A program made the position numbers and the translations under genes. Of a stretch of DNA of 64,000 nt, positions 38,125-48,078 are shown one piece after another (the first letter of the stretch is position 1; each line of letters opens with the position of its first letter). The notes under the pieces were generated by a model. It made no database searches, had not been told where the DNA came from, and saw only the letters and a program-made list of their open reading frames with translations. The DNA comes from Lysinibacillus sp. KCTC 33748 (GTDB lineage: Bacteria > Bacillota > Bacilli > Bacillales_A > Planococcaceae). Location of the stretch: the NCBI RefSeq assembly GCF_002237755.1, contig NZ_MWSJ01000003.1, positions 124,001 through 188,000 of the forward strand. Direction: 5' to 3'.

Positions 38125-40413
38125 ATGGCGACTAGTAAAAAAAGAAAAGTCACGAAAGGAAAAGCGACGACAGAGAAAAAAGAAATGCATCCGCTTATGT
38201 ATGAAATTTTAGGTCTTATCTTAATTGCATTTGCGGTTATTATGATTTTTGAATATGGCATGATTGGTCGAGTTCTACAAACAATTGCGATGTTTCTTTT
38301 TGGAAATTTACATTTTGCTGTGCCGTTTATGCTTATTTTTGTTGCGGTGTTACTGATGATTGGGCGGAAAAAAATAAGCATTTATGATCGTGTCATATTA
38401 GGTATGCTCCTAATTGTTATGAGTTTAACAATTTTTAGTCATGGCATTTTGTTTGAACAATTATCAAAATCTGGTGGATTATTATCAGACTCTGTTTTGC
38501 GAGAATCTTGGCGAATTTTAATTAATTCTGAGGGTATCATCAATCGAAGTAATGCACTTGGCGGCGGAATGGTGGGTGCACTGTTATTTAGTGCTCTACA
38601 TGTTTTATTTGAGGCGGCAGGTGCGAAAGTCGTTGCATGGGTTATTTTCTTTATCGGATTAATATTAGTAACAGGAAAGGCCCTTGTTCCATATTTAGCG
38701 AAAAAAATGCCCGACCTTTTTGGCAAATGGCAGAAGAAGCATCGTGATAAGAAAAAGAATATGCCGAAAAAACCTACTAATCGCCGTTCAAAAGTAGAAA
38801 GCAAGGATGACATTGCGGCCGTTGATCAGGAGCCAGAAGTACAAGAGGAAGAAGAGATTTCTCATGAACCAATCATCTCTGCTTTTACTCAAAATGTGTC
38901 TCATGAACGAGAGTCATTTACAATGGCCGAAAATGAAGACATTGAACATGGTGAGATGGTTGATGATGTTCATATTGAAGGCGCAGATGCTGTGGAAAAT
39001 GCAGACTACCAACTTCCGTCTTATAATTTATTACAATTACCACCACAACATGACCAAAGTGGCGAATATTCTGTCATACAGGCAAATGCGAAAAAGCTAG
39101 AGCAAACGTTGCAAAGCTTTGGGGTAAAAGCAAAAGTTACACAGGTACATTTAGGTCCAGCTGTAACAAAGTACGAAATATTACCAGATGTAGGTGTGAA
39201 AGTAAGTAAAATTGTAAATTTACAGGATGACCTTGCCTTAGCACTTGCTGCGAAGGATATACGTATGGAAGCACCTATTCCTGGGAAGTCAGCGATTGGC
39301 ATTGAAGTACCAAATAGTGAGGTAGCTATTGTTACACTCCGAGAAGTGTTAGAGTCTAAGGACGGCGTAAAGCCAGAAGCATTATTGCAAGTTGCATTTG
39401 GTCGTGATATTACTGGACAAGCAGTACTTGCTGAGCTCAATAAAATGCCACATTTACTTGTTGCGGGTTCGACGGGTAGTGGGAAAAGTGTGTGTATAAA
39501 TGGTATTGTCGTATCAATCCTAATGCGTACAAAACCACATGAGGTTAAGCTGATGATGATTGACCCGAAAATGGTGGAGTTAAATGTTTATAACGGTATT
39601 CCACATCTACTGGCACCAGTTGTTACGGATGCACGTAAAGCGTCTCAGGCGCTGAAGAAAGTTGTGGCGGAAATGGAACGCCGCTACGATCTATTTTCTC
39701 ATACAGGTACCCGTAATATCGAAGGTTACAATAGTCATGTACAAAAAGTTAATGAGCAAACAGATGAGAAACACCCTAAATTACCATATATTGTAGTAAT
39801 TGTAGACGAGTTAGCGGACTTAATGATGGTTGCCTCAAGTGATGTAGAGGATTCTATTACACGTTTAGCACAAATGGCACGTGCAGCTGGGATTCATTTA
39901 ATAATTGCAACTCAACGACCAAGTGTAGATGTGTTGACAGGTGTTATTAAAGCAAATATTCCTTCGCGCATTGCCTTTGCAGTGTCATCTGCAATCGATT
40001 CTAGAACGATTTTAGATATGGGTGGAGCCGAGCGTTTACTCGGTCGAGGAGATATGCTGTTTTTACCAGCGGGTGCATCTAAACCAAAACGTGTGCAAGG
40101 TGCTTTTTTATCAGATCAGGAAGTTGAGTCAGTTGTTAACTTTGTTATAGAACAGCAAAAGGCACAATATCAGGAGGAAATGATTCCGACCGATGAAGAG
40201 ACAATTTTAGAAGAAACGGATGAATTATTTGATGAGGCTGTACAGTTAGTTGTTAGTATGCAGACGGCCTCTGTTTCGATGTTGCAACGCCGTTTCCGTA
40301 TCGGTTATTCGAGAGCTGCTCGTATTGTCGATCAAATGGAACAACGTGGTATTGTCGGGCCTTCAGAGGGTAGTAAACCTCGACAAGTGCTCATTCATCA
40401 ATACGATAATTAG
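38125..40413 (+). CDS. spoIIIE: FtsK/SpoIIIE-family DNA translocase
   Basis: SpoIIIE pumps the chromosome into the forespore and clears DNA from closing septa. The 762-residue protein has about four membrane helices (residues 25-185) and a charged linker (about 200-330). The motor domain has Walker [10 protein letters not shown] at 448-456 and Walker [14 protein letters not shown]. The C-terminal gamma winged helix reads [24 protein letters not shown] and recognises oriented sequence motifs. AGAAGGTG precedes the ATG. The upstream neighbours ylzJ and tepA of B. subtilis are absent. A perfect hairpin follows. Confidence 0.96.
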   Translation: MATSKKRKVTKGKATTEKKEMHPLMYEILGLILIAFAVIMIFEYGMIGRVLQTIAMFLFGNLHFAVPFMLIFVAVLLMIGRKKISIYDRVILGMLLIVMSLTIFSHGILFEQLSKSGGLLSDSVLRESWRILINSEGIINRSNALGGGMVGALLFSALHVLFEAAGAKVVAWVIFFIGLILVTGKALVPYLAKKMPDLFGKWQKKHRDKKKNMPKKPTNRRSKVESKDDIAAVDQEPEVQEEEEISHEPIISAFTQNVSHERESFTMAENEDIEHGEMVDDVHIEGADAVENADYQLPSYNLLQLPPQHDQSGEYSVIQANAKKLEQTLQSFGVKAKVTQVHLGPAVTKYEILPDVGVKVSKIVNLQDDLALALAAKDIRMEAPIPGKSAIGIEVPNSEVAIVTLREVLESKDGVKPEALLQVAFGRDITGQAVLAELNKMPHLLVAGSTGSGKSVCINGIVVSILMRTKPHEVKLMMIDPKMVELNVYNGIPHLLAPVVTDARKASQALKKVVAEMERRYDLFSHTGTRNIEGYNSHVQKVNEQTDEKHPKLPYIVVIVDELADLMMVASSDVEDSITRLAQMARAAGIHLIIATQRPSVDVLTGVIKANIPSRIAFAVSSAIDSRTILDMGGAERLLGRGDMLFLPAGASKPKRVQGAFLSDQEVESVVNFVIEQQKAQYQEEMIPTDEETILEETDELFDEAVQLVVSMQTASVSMLQRRFRIGYSRAARIVDQMEQRGIVGPSEGSKPRQVLIHQYDN

Positions 40414-40482
40414 TGCCAAAATAACGTTAAAAAATTGAACAATGTTGTATACATTGAGTAGGCCCAAATTCATTTAAAAATT

Positions 40483-40515
40483 CGAAAGCAATTACATTAT
40501 GTGTAATTGCTTTCG
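40483..40515. terminator. Perfect hairpin after spoIIIE
   Basis: CGAAAGCAATTACA pairs exactly with TGTAATTGCTTTCG over five bases. No T run follows directly, so it may terminate weakly or protect the 3' end. Confidence 0.55.
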
Positions 40516-40562
40516 GTCTATAAAAATGTTATATTTATGAACGATTAGTAGGAATGTTGTAC

Positions 40563-40576
40563 ATCAGATGTCTGAT
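40563..40576 (+). promoter_or_regulatory. Candidate GntR operator
   Basis: ATCAGATGTCTGAT is a perfect 6-2-6 palindrome 24 bases before the GntR gene. Its position suits autoregulation. Confidence 0.45.
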
Positions 40577-40599
40577 CTCTGATTTTGGTGGTGATATAT

Positions 40600-41328
40600 G
40601 TGACTATTAAAGCAGATCATCGTCATCTCTATCTTCAAGTAATTGATCGTTTAAAGTCTGACATTGAAAAAGGCGTTTTTAAAGAAAATGAAAAACTGCC
40701 TTCAGAGTTTGAATTATCGAAATCACTAGGAGTCAGTCGAGCAACTCTTAGAGAAGCGCTCCGACTGTTGGAAGAGGAGAATGTGATTGTGCGTCGACAT
40801 GGGGTGGGCACATTTGTAAACCCTAAGCCGTTGTTTACATCAGGTATCGAGCATTTATCGAGCATTTCTTCCATGATCGAGGCAGCGGGTATGGAACCCG
40901 GTTCCCGCTTTTTAAAGGCGACGGAAAGCATACCTGCTGAAGAAGATTTAAAACGCTTCCAGTGTGATGGCGAGGATAAAATACTCACAATTGAACGTGT
41001 CAGAACAGCGGATGGTGAGCCGGTAGTTTACTGCATAGACAGATTACCAGCAAGCTTCCTGCCAACTGACTTTGTAGAAAAAAAAGAAGTTTCACTTTTC
41101 TCTGCACTTGAACAATCCGGTAAAATTCATGTTGCCTATGCTGTGACATATATTGATCCTATTGGGTATCATGAGCAAGCTTCGCCGATTTTAAATTGCG
41201 GACGTGAAACAGCTCTTTTAGTATTAAAGCAGTTACATTACGATGATCATGATCAAGTAGTGTTGTATTCAAAAAATTATTTCCGAGCTGATAAATTCAG
41301 CTTCCATGTAGTTCGTAAACGGGTGTAG
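40600..41328 (+). CDS. ymfC: GntR-family (HutC/UTRA type) transcriptional regulator YmfC
   Basis: This regulator has an N-terminal winged helix ([48 protein letters not shown]) and a C-terminal UTRA ligand-binding domain (about 90-235) that senses a small molecule. I chose GTG 40600, giving 242 residues, because GGTGGTGAT lies just before it; in-frame TTG 40585 would lie upstream of that site. It directly precedes a BMP lipoprotein and nucleoside ABC transporter on the same strand, so nucleosides or related compounds are possible effectors. That is inferred from context. Confidence 0.85.
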   Translation: MTIKADHRHLYLQVIDRLKSDIEKGVFKENEKLPSEFELSKSLGVSRATLREALRLLEEENVIVRRHGVGTFVNPKPLFTSGIEHLSSISSMIEAAGMEPGSRFLKATESIPAEEDLKRFQCDGEDKILTIERVRTADGEPVVYCIDRLPASFLPTDFVEKKEVSLFSALEQSGKIHVAYAVTYIDPIGYHEQASPILNCGRETALLVLKQLHYDDHDQVVLYSKNYFRADKFSFHVVRKRV

Positions 41329-41380
41329 AACATTTCTAATTTTTTCCTGCTAATTACAATACCTTTGGGGGGTTAATCAA

Positions 41381-42469
41381 ATGAAAAAACGTAAATTTGG
41401 TTTAGTATTATCATCAGTTTTAGCTGCAAGTGCAATCTTAGGTGCATGTGGTACGAAAGAGGAAGAAAAAACTAATAAAGAAAATGAAAACGCTTCACCA
41501 GGCGAAAGCAACCAAGAAGGTGCCTTCTCAGTAGCAATGGTAACTGACGTAGGTGGAGTTGATGATAAATCATTCAACCAATCTGCTTGGGAAGGTGTTC
41601 AAGAATTCGGTAAAGAACATGGCCTAAAAAAAGGTGATGGCGGCTTCGACTACTTACAATCAAAATCAGATGCAGACTATGATTCAAATTTAAATGCGTT
41701 ATTACGTCGTGACTTTAACTTAATCTATGGTATTGGTTTCATGATGGAAGATTCTATTACTGCAATCGCTGAAGAAAATCCAGATAACCATTTCGCAATC
41801 ATTGACGCTGAAGTAAAAGCGGACAATGTAGTATCAGTATTGTTCAAAGAGCAAGAAGGTGCTTTCTTAGCAGGTGTAGCTGCTGCGAAAATGTCTAAAT
41901 CAGGTAAAATCGGTTTCGTAGGTGGCGTAGATATTCCAGTTATCAACCGCTTCGAAGCTGGATTTTTTGAAGGTGCAAAAGCTGTAAATCCAGATATCGA
42001 AATCACATCAAAATATACTGCTGCATTCGATAAAGCTGACCTTGGTAAAGTTACTGCAAACAGCATGTACTCTTCAGGTGTAGATGTAATTTTCCACGCA
42101 GCTGGTGCAACTGGTAACGGTGTATTCTCAGAGGCAAAAGAACGTAAGAAAAAAGATCCTAATGCAAACATTTGGGTAATCGGAGTAGACGCTGACCAAT
42201 ATGAAGAAGGTAAAGTAGACGGTAAAACAAATGTTACTTTAACTTCTATGTTAAAAGGTGTAAATACAGCAGTTGTAGATATTTCTAATAAAGCGAAAAA
42301 AGGTGAATTCCCAGGTGGCAAAACGCTTACTTATGGTTTAGCTGAAGACGGCGTGAAGCTTGCGGATTCTCGTGGCGCAATCCCAGAAGATGTACTAAAG
42401 GTTATTGAAGAATATAAAGAAAAAATTGCTAAGGGTGAAATTAAAGTTCCAGAAAAAGTGAAAAAATAA
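41381..42469 (+). CDS. BMP-family nucleoside-binding lipoprotein (NupN/TcsA type)
   Basis: This is the substrate-binding lipoprotein of a nucleoside importer. The signal peptide ends in the lipobox LGAC with Cys23, followed by a KE-rich linker. The BMP domain opens with [20 protein letters not shown], and the binding-pocket stretches [39 protein letters not shown] and [12 protein letters not shown] are clear. It has 362 residues. GGGGGG precedes the ATG. A strong hairpin terminator separates it from the transporter genes, which would give more binding protein than transporter. Confidence 0.9.
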   Translation: MKKRKFGLVLSSVLAASAILGACGTKEEEKTNKENENASPGESNQEGAFSVAMVTDVGGVDDKSFNQSAWEGVQEFGKEHGLKKGDGGFDYLQSKSDADYDSNLNALLRRDFNLIYGIGFMMEDSITAIAEENPDNHFAIIDAEVKADNVVSVLFKEQEGAFLAGVAAAKMSKSGKIGFVGGVDIPVINRFEAGFFEGAKAVNPDIEITSKYTAAFDKADLGKVTANSMYSSGVDVIFHAAGATGNGVFSEAKERKKKDPNANIWVIGVDADQYEEGKVDGKTNVTLTSMLKGVNTAVVDISNKAKKGEFPGGKTLTYGLAEDGVKLADSRGAIPEDVLKVIEEYKEKIAKGEIKVPEKVKK

Positions 42470-42479
42470 TTCACCTTTT

Positions 42480-42526
42480 GATCATCATAAGGGACTTTTT
42501 ATGAAGGCCCTTATGATGATTTTTCA
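42480..42526 (+). terminator. Terminator/attenuator between the BMP lipoprotein and its transporter
   Basis: ATCATCATAAGGG pairs with CCCTTATGATGAT over a loop, followed by TTTTC. It is a strong hairpin inside an apparent operon. Confidence 0.85.
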
Positions 42527-42541
42527 ATCTATCGTTATATT

Positions 42542-42570
42542 TTGACTATTCGTAATATTCTATTTAACTA
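42542..42570 (+). promoter_or_regulatory. Possible promoter for nupOPQ-like genes
   Basis: TTGACT (42542-42547), 17 bases, TAACTA (42565-42570). It would give a leader of about 400 nt before the ATPase gene. Confidence 0.35.
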
Positions 42571-42576
42571 TACTGG

Positions 42577-42725
42577 TCATTACCGTAGAGGTAGAATTTT
42601 ATATGAGCTTATCGTAAGAATAGTAATGATGGTAACAAGTTAATAGAAGAAAGGTTTCTAACGATGACCTTTCCTGTATTAATTTATCTTCATTTAGAAG
42701 ACTATCTACCTCTATTAGTGGGACA
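42577..42725. other. Leader region with inverted repeats
   Basis: TAGAGGTAGA (about 42586) and TCTACCTCTA (about 42710) can pair at long range, enclosing a GAAAGGT...ACCTTTC hairpin at about 42652-42677. No known purine riboswitch core was recognised. Confidence 0.35.
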
Positions 42726-42779
42726 AGATAGGCATGGATTTTTTGTGGATTGGGTGCATAATGCCCAATGAACGAAGAG

Positions 42780-42962
42780 TTAATCTCTGACAGAATTCAT
42801 TGTTGTGCGATGTGATAAACGCTGAGCAACAGGGATTATGTCAAGTATTTAGATTAGTTTTAAGCGATGCAACAATGTTTCATGTGCGAAAGTGCAGTGC
42901 AACTTTGCGACAGTAACAAAATGCTTTCTGTGGCGACAGCCACAATTACGTCAAGGCGAAAT
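42780..42962. repeat. Family C repeats upstream of the ABC ATPase
   Basis: The core ATTATGTCAAG occurs near 42837 and ATTACGTCAAGGCGAAATTG at the end. GTGCGAAAGTGCAGTGCAAC lies between, followed by GGCGACAGCCACAATTACG. The parts resemble those near 15240-15290 and 56540-56565. Confidence 0.45.
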
Positions 42963-42994
42963 TGATAAAAGTGCCTATTAAGGGAGTGACAAAA

Positions 42995-44542
42995 TTGGAA
43001 TACGTGATTGAAATGCTAGGAATCCGAAAAGAGTTCGGTAATTTCGTGGCGAATAATAACATCACCCTCCAGCTGAAAAAAGGCGAAATTCATGCACTGC
43101 TAGGCGAAAATGGTGCAGGTAAATCGACTTTAATGAACGTCCTTTTTGGTTTGTATCAACCAGAGGGTGGCGAAATTCGAGTTCGTGGGAAGGCTGTTAA
43201 AATTACAAACCCGAATGTGGCCAATGATTTAGGGATTGGTATGGTCCATCAACATTTTATGTTAGTGGAAAATTTCACAGTAACAGAGAACATTATTTTA
43301 GGTTCTGAACCAACAAAAATGGGTATTGTTAACATTAAAGATGCAGCGAAGAAAGTACAAGCACTTTCTGAAAAATATGGCTTAGATGTTGATCCATATG
43401 CCAAAATCGAGGATATTACTGTGGGGATGCAACAGCGTGTTGAAATTTTAAAAACACTATACCGCGGTGCAGAAATTTTAATTTTTGATGAACCAACTGC
43501 ATCTTTAACACCACAGGAGATTACAGAGCTTATTCAAATAATGCGACGCTTAATTGCAGAGGGAAAATCTATTATTCTAATTACCCATAAACTAAAAGAA
43601 ATTATGGAAGTCTCTGACCGTGTGACAATTATTCGTAAAGGTGAAGGGATTGGAACAGTTATCACTGCTGAAACAAATCCTAACCAATTAGCTGAAATGA
43701 TGGTTGGTCGCCAAGTCGAATTTAAAACCGAAAAAACAGAAGCCAACCCAACTGATGAAGTAATTGCAATCGATAATTTGGTTGTTACAGACTACCGTAA
43801 TATCGATAAAGTAAAAGGCTTAAACTTAAAAGTACGTAAAGGTGAAATTGTTGGTATTGCAGGTATCGATGGTAACGGACAATCTGAGTTAATCGAAGCC
43901 ATTACTGGTTTACGCAAAATAAAGAGTGGTTCTGTTAAATTAAATGGCAAAGATATTACAAATATGAAACCTCGTAAAATTACTGAGGAAGGCGTTGGGC
44001 ATATTCCACAAGATCGCCATAAGCATGGTTTAGTTTTAGATTTCCCAATAGGTCATAATATCGCACTACAAACATATTATCAGTCTCCAATCGCTAAGGG
44101 CTTTGTTATGGACTATAAGAAAGTGTCTGAAAAAGCACGTCAAATCATTGAAGAATATGATGTGCGTACAGGTAATGGTGAAATGACACCAGCACGTGCC
44201 CTTTCAGGTGGTAACCAACAAAAAGCGATTATCGGTCGTGAAGTTGATCGTAATCCGGACTTATTGATTGCTGCACTACCAACACGTGGTCTTGATGTAG
44301 GGGCAATTGAGTTTATTCACTCTCGCCTGATCGAGCAACGTGATAAAGGAAAAGCGGTACTGTTAATTTCATTTGAATTAGATGAAGTCATGAATGTTTC
44401 GGACCGAATTGCTGTTATTTATGACGGTCAAATTGTTGATGAGTTAAATCCAACAGAAACGACAGAACAAGAGCTAGGTCTATTAATGGCAGGACAAAAA
44501 AGTGAAAATAAAAAGAATGGTGCGAAGGAGGGGAATGACTAA
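42995..44542 (+). CDS. nupO: Nucleoside ABC transporter ATP-binding protein, two-domain (NupO type)
   Basis: This is a double ATPase of the sugar/nucleoside importer class. The first domain has LLGENGAGKSTLMNVLFG, VGMQQRVEILK and ILIFDEPTASL. The second has a degenerate Walker A (GIDGNGQSEL), LSGGNQQKAIIGREV and LPTRGLDVGA. Only one site is expected to hydrolyse well, as in relatives. I place the start at TTG 42995 behind GGGAGTG, giving 515 residues; an upstream in-frame TTG at 42962 lies in the repeat. The stop overlaps the first permease start by one base. Confidence 0.9.
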   Translation: MEYVIEMLGIRKEFGNFVANNNITLQLKKGEIHALLGENGAGKSTLMNVLFGLYQPEGGEIRVRGKAVKITNPNVANDLGIGMVHQHFMLVENFTVTENIILGSEPTKMGIVNIKDAAKKVQALSEKYGLDVDPYAKIEDITVGMQQRVEILKTLYRGAEILIFDEPTASLTPQEITELIQIMRRLIAEGKSIILITHKLKEIMEVSDRVTIIRKGEGIGTVITAETNPNQLAEMMVGRQVEFKTEKTEANPTDEVIAIDNLVVTDYRNIDKVKGLNLKVRKGEIVGIAGIDGNGQSELIEAITGLRKIKSGSVKLNGKDITNMKPRKITEEGVGHIPQDRHKHGLVLDFPIGHNIALQTYYQSPIAKGFVMDYKKVSEKARQIIEEYDVRTGNGEMTPARALSGGNQQKAIIGREVDRNPDLLIAALPTRGLDVGAIEFIHSRLIEQRDKGKAVLLISFELDEVMNVSDRIAVIYDGQIVDELNPTETTEQELGLLMAGQKSENKKNGAKEGND

Positions 44543-45588
44543 TGTCAAATCGTGTCATTAATATTCTCGTTCCTATCATCTCTATCATTATCGGTTTAAT
44601 TGTTGGGGCTATCGTGATGATAGTTAGCGGCTATGACCCAGTACAAGGTTATAGCGCACTTTGGACAGGTATTTTTGGAGATTCATATTCTATTGGGAAC
44701 ACAATCCGTCAAATAACACCGTATTTATTGGCGGGTCTAGCGGTAGCATTTGCCTTCCGCACAGGTTTATTTAATATTGGTGTAGAAGGTCAGTTAATTT
44801 TAGGTTGGCTAGCAGCAGCTTGGGTAGGCTATGCGTTTGATCTACCTAAAATCATTCACTTACCATTAGCATTACTTGCGGCAGCAGCTGCAGGTGCATT
44901 TTGGGCCTTTATTGCAGGTTTCTTAAAAGCGAAATTTAAAGTTCACGAAGTTATTGCGACAATTATGTTAAACTATACTGCGCTTTATATTGCGAATGCA
45001 GTGATTAAAAAATTGTCTGACGGTGGCTTTAAAACAGAACGCGTTCATGAATCAGCTTCTTTACGTTCTCCGTTTTTAAGAGAGCTTACAGACAATTCAA
45101 GTCTTCACTATGGCATCATTGTTGCACTGTTAATGGTTATGGTTATGTGGTTCATTTTAGAAAAAACAACACGTGGATATGAGCTTAAGGCGGTAGGCTT
45201 TAATAAGCATGCTGCAGACTATGCTGGTATGAGCGTCAACAAAAACATTATTTTAGCTATGACGATTTCAGGTATGTTCGCGGGTCTTGGTGGTGCTATG
45301 GAGGCATTAGGTACTTTCCAAAACGCTTCTATTAAACCAGGCTTTACAGGTATAGGTTTCGATGGTATCGCCGTTGCCTTACTTGGTGCGAATACACCTC
45401 TTGGGGTTGTATTCGGAGCTTCATTATTCGGCTCACTTAAATACGGAGCATTAAATATGCCAAATGCTGCAGGTATTCCTGAGGAAATCGTATCTATTAT
45501 TATTGCGTTAATTATTTTCTGTGTAGCATCGGGCTATATTATTCGAGTAGCATTGCAAAAGTTGCGCAAGAAAAAGGAGGGACAATAA
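44542..45588 (+). CDS. nupP: Nucleoside ABC transporter permease (NupP type)
   Basis: First permease of the nucleoside importer, BPD_transp_2 family. The 348-residue protein has about ten membrane helices. RTGLFNIGVEGQLILGWL and GMSVNKNIILAMTISGMFAGLGGAME are family marks, and the region GFDGIAVALLGANTP is strongly conserved. It starts with an ATG overlapping the ATPase stop (TAATG) and is followed one base later by the second permease gene, so all three subunits are translated as a block. Confidence 0.9.
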   Translation: MSNRVINILVPIISIIIGLIVGAIVMIVSGYDPVQGYSALWTGIFGDSYSIGNTIRQITPYLLAGLAVAFAFRTGLFNIGVEGQLILGWLAAAWVGYAFDLPKIIHLPLALLAAAAAGAFWAFIAGFLKAKFKVHEVIATIMLNYTALYIANAVIKKLSDGGFKTERVHESASLRSPFLRELTDNSSLHYGIIVALLMVMVMWFILEKTTRGYELKAVGFNKHAADYAGMSVNKNIILAMTISGMFAGLGGAMEALGTFQNASIKPGFTGIGFDGIAVALLGANTPLGVVFGASLFGSLKYGALNMPNAAGIPEEIVSIIIALIIFCVASGYIIRVALQKLRKKKEGQ

Positions 45589-45589
45589 C

Positions 45590-46549
45590 ATGAGCTTTTT
45601 AGAAATGTTATATTTCATCATCCCTTCTGCAATTTTCTTCGCAACACCTTTAATTTTTACGGCAATCGGTGGTGTATTCTCTGAACGATCTGGTGTTGTC
45701 AATATCGGACTAGAAGGTTTAATGGTTGTTGGTGCATTTGTTGGTATTTATGTCAATTTAGAATTTGCTTCAACATTTGGTGCAGCAACAATTTGGGTAG
45801 CTATGCTGGCAGCTGTCATTGCTGGGGGAATCTTCTCTCTATTCCATGCAGTTGCTTCGATTTCCTTCCGTGCCGATCAAACAGTATCGGGGGTTGCTAT
45901 TAATTTATTAGGTTTAGCGGTAACTGTATTCTTAGTAAAAATGATTTATGGTAAAGGGCAAACTGATATGATTACCCAACCAATAACTCGTTTCGCTATC
46001 CCTTATTTAAAGGATATTCCGTTCTTTGGTCCATTATTATTCCGTGATGTCTATAGTACGTCAATTTTAGCTTTTGCAGTAGCTATCGGGGCATGGTTTA
46101 TCATTTATAAAACACCATTCGGTTTACGTTTACGCGCTGTCGGTGAACATCCAATGGCTGCAGATACGATGGGTGTAAATGTTAATAGAATGCGCTATAT
46201 TGCTGTTGTCATCTCAGGGGCATTAGGTGGTCTTGGTGGTGCAGTGTATGCGCAATCAATTACAAGCGATTTCTCACATGCTACAATTGCGGGTCAAGGC
46301 TTTATGGCCATCGCTGCAATGATTTTTGGGAAATGGCATCCAATCGGTGCATTAGGTGCAGCTTTATTCTTTGGAGTAGCACAAACGTTAAGTGTTGCAG
46401 GAAGCACAATTCCTTACGTTCAGGACATTCCTGCTGTATACTTGCAAATTTTACCATATGTATTAACAATCCTTGCATTAGCAGGATTTATCGGTAAAGC
46501 AAATGCACCAAAAGCTAGTGGTCAACCTTATATTAAGGGGAAACGCTAA
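45590..46549 (+). CDS. nupQ: Nucleoside ABC transporter permease (NupQ type)
   Basis: Second, shorter permease of 319 residues with eight or nine helices. It has FTAIGGVFSERSGVVNIGLEG, FRADQTVSGVAINLLGLA, LRLRAVGEHPMAADTMGVN and AAMIFGKWHPIGALGAALFFG, all typical of this pair. AGGAGG inside the end of nupP is its ribosome site. A terminator follows and closes the transporter unit. The block regulator-lipoprotein-ATPase-permeases placed between spoIIIE and ymfF also occurs in the B. cereus group, from memory; in B. subtilis the nup genes lie elsewhere. Confidence 0.9.
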   Translation: MSFLEMLYFIIPSAIFFATPLIFTAIGGVFSERSGVVNIGLEGLMVVGAFVGIYVNLEFASTFGAATIWVAMLAAVIAGGIFSLFHAVASISFRADQTVSGVAINLLGLAVTVFLVKMIYGKGQTDMITQPITRFAIPYLKDIPFFGPLLFRDVYSTSILAFAVAIGAWFIIYKTPFGLRLRAVGEHPMAADTMGVNVNRMRYIAVVISGALGGLGGAVYAQSITSDFSHATIAGQGFMAIAAMIFGKWHPIGALGAALFFGVAQTLSVAGSTIPYVQDIPAVYLQILPYVLTILALAGFIGKANAPKASGQPYIKGKR

Positions 46550-46570
46550 AAAACAGACAATTGTTTACAC

Positions 46571-46603
46571 GAAAGACTGGGCGAAAATGCTCAGTCTTTT
46601 TCC
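46571..46603 (+). terminator. Intrinsic terminator after nupQ
   Basis: AAAGACTGGGC pairs with GCTCAGTCTTT and ends in TTTTTCC. Confidence 0.88.
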
Positions 46604-46806
46604 TTGTACATAGCTCAAGTGTTTGGGAAAATAATGGTTGAAGGTTGATCTTTATTTGCTAGTATGAACAGGTTCATCAAGTAACCAAATGAAATTTCAC
46701 ACTTTCCGTATACATACTTTGGATTCTTTTTGCAATTATAGACAATAGACATGTATAGTATGTGTAGTACTTTGTTATATTAAGAAAGATAAGGAGGGTT
46801 CTATAT

Positions 46807-48078
46807 ATGTTTAAAACAATCCCTTTTGCAAAAGGTGTCAATTTGCATATCCGACAAACAACCCAATTTAAAACCGTAAATTTTTCAATTAAATGGAGAA
46901 GAGCATTAACGGCTACAAATGCGTCTGAACGCACAGTGTTAACAAATGTGTTGCAACACAGCAATGCTAAATATAAGACAACAGCTGCATTCCGAGGTTT
47001 CTTGGATGACTTGTATGGCACAGTGCTTTATTTTGATACATCTAAACGTGGTAATGAGCATACAGTACTGATGAATGTAGAAACCGTTAACGATCATTAT
47101 TTGGCAAATACAAGTGTTTTAAACGAGGTGCTTGGTTTATTGCATACAGCAATCTTTGAACCAAATATAGAAAACGGTGTATTTAAAGAATCGATTGTAG
47201 AGCGTGAAAAGAAAACGGTCATTCAACGTATCGAGTCTATTTTTGACGATAAATCTCGATTTGCGCAGCAACGTATTCAACAGATTTTACGTCCGAATGA
47301 ACCGGCCTCTATTTCTGCTAACGGAACTGTTGAGGACATTCAAAAAATTACCCCTGCGTCATTGTTTGAAGCATATCAATCGATGCTTGCTAACGATAAA
47401 ATAGATATTTATGTCGCGGGTGATATTAATGAAGACGAAATCGTGACGCAGCTGAAAAAAGCTCTACCGTTTAATGATCGTACACCTGAAGAAGTTCCTG
47501 CTGTGCTTCCGCAACAGCATCCACAAAATGATTATGTACGTGAGCAACAGGATATGAAGCAAGGAAAGCTGCATATTGGCTTTAGTACACCAGTACGATT
47601 TGGTGATCCTGATTTCGCTAAAATGCAAATCTTTAACGGCGTATTTGGTGGCTACCCTCATGCTAAATTATTTATGAATGTTCGTGAAAAGGAAAGTTTA
47701 GCTTACTATGCGTCTAGCTCCTATGCATCACATTATGGCTTAGTCTTTGTTGTATCTGGGATTGAACAAAAGAATGAAGAAAAAGCACTATCACTAATAA
47801 AAGAACAAATTGCTGTTATGCAAGCAGGCGACATTACTGATTTGGAATTAGAGCAAACAAAGGCAATGCTGACGAATCAGCTAAAAGAGTCATTGGATTC
47901 TGCTCGAGGACAAATAGAAATTTTTGACCAATATAAAGATTTACCCGAGGAGTTCTCTGTTGAAGCTTGGGCAAATAAATGGAAAGCTGTAACGAGAGAA
48001 GATATCGTTGAAATGGCGAAGCAAATTCAGCTAGAGGCGGTCTATTTCTTATGTGGGAAGGAGCAAGCCGCACAATGA
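46807..48078 (+). CDS. ymfF: M16-family peptidase-like protein YmfF (zinc motif missing)
   Basis: A 423-residue M16 homologue. The first-domain position that should carry HxxEH instead reads NVLQHSNAKYKT, so no zinc site is apparent. The second domain has the usual REKESLAYYASSSY (R-Y pair). It is therefore likely the non-catalytic half of a heterodimer with YmfH, as in other M16 pairs; this is inference. GGAGGG precedes the ATG. The last codons overlap the ymfH start by four bases. Confidence 0.88.
   Translation: MFKTIPFAKGVNLHIRQTTQFKTVNFSIKWRRALTATNASERTVLTNVLQHSNAKYKTTAAFRGFLDDLYGTVLYFDTSKRGNEHTVLMNVETVNDHYLANTSVLNEVLGLLHTAIFEPNIENGVFKESIVEREKKTVIQRIESIFDDKSRFAQQRIQQILRPNEPASISANGTVEDIQKITPASLFEAYQSMLANDKIDIYVAGDINEDEIVTQLKKALPFNDRTPEEVPAVLPQQHPQNDYVREQQDMKQGKLHIGFSTPVRFGDPDFAKMQIFNGVFGGYPHAKLFMNVREKESLAYYASSSYASHYGLVFVVSGIEQKNEEKALSLIKEQIAVMQAGDITDLELEQTKAMLTNQLKESLDSARGQIEIFDQYKDLPEEFSVEAWANKWKAVTREDIVEMAKQIQLEAVYFLCGKEQAAQ

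Noticed and set aside
42526..42994. Purine riboswitch before the nucleoside transporter
   Set aside because: No purine riboswitch core sequence or three-way junction was recognised; left as an unexplained leader.
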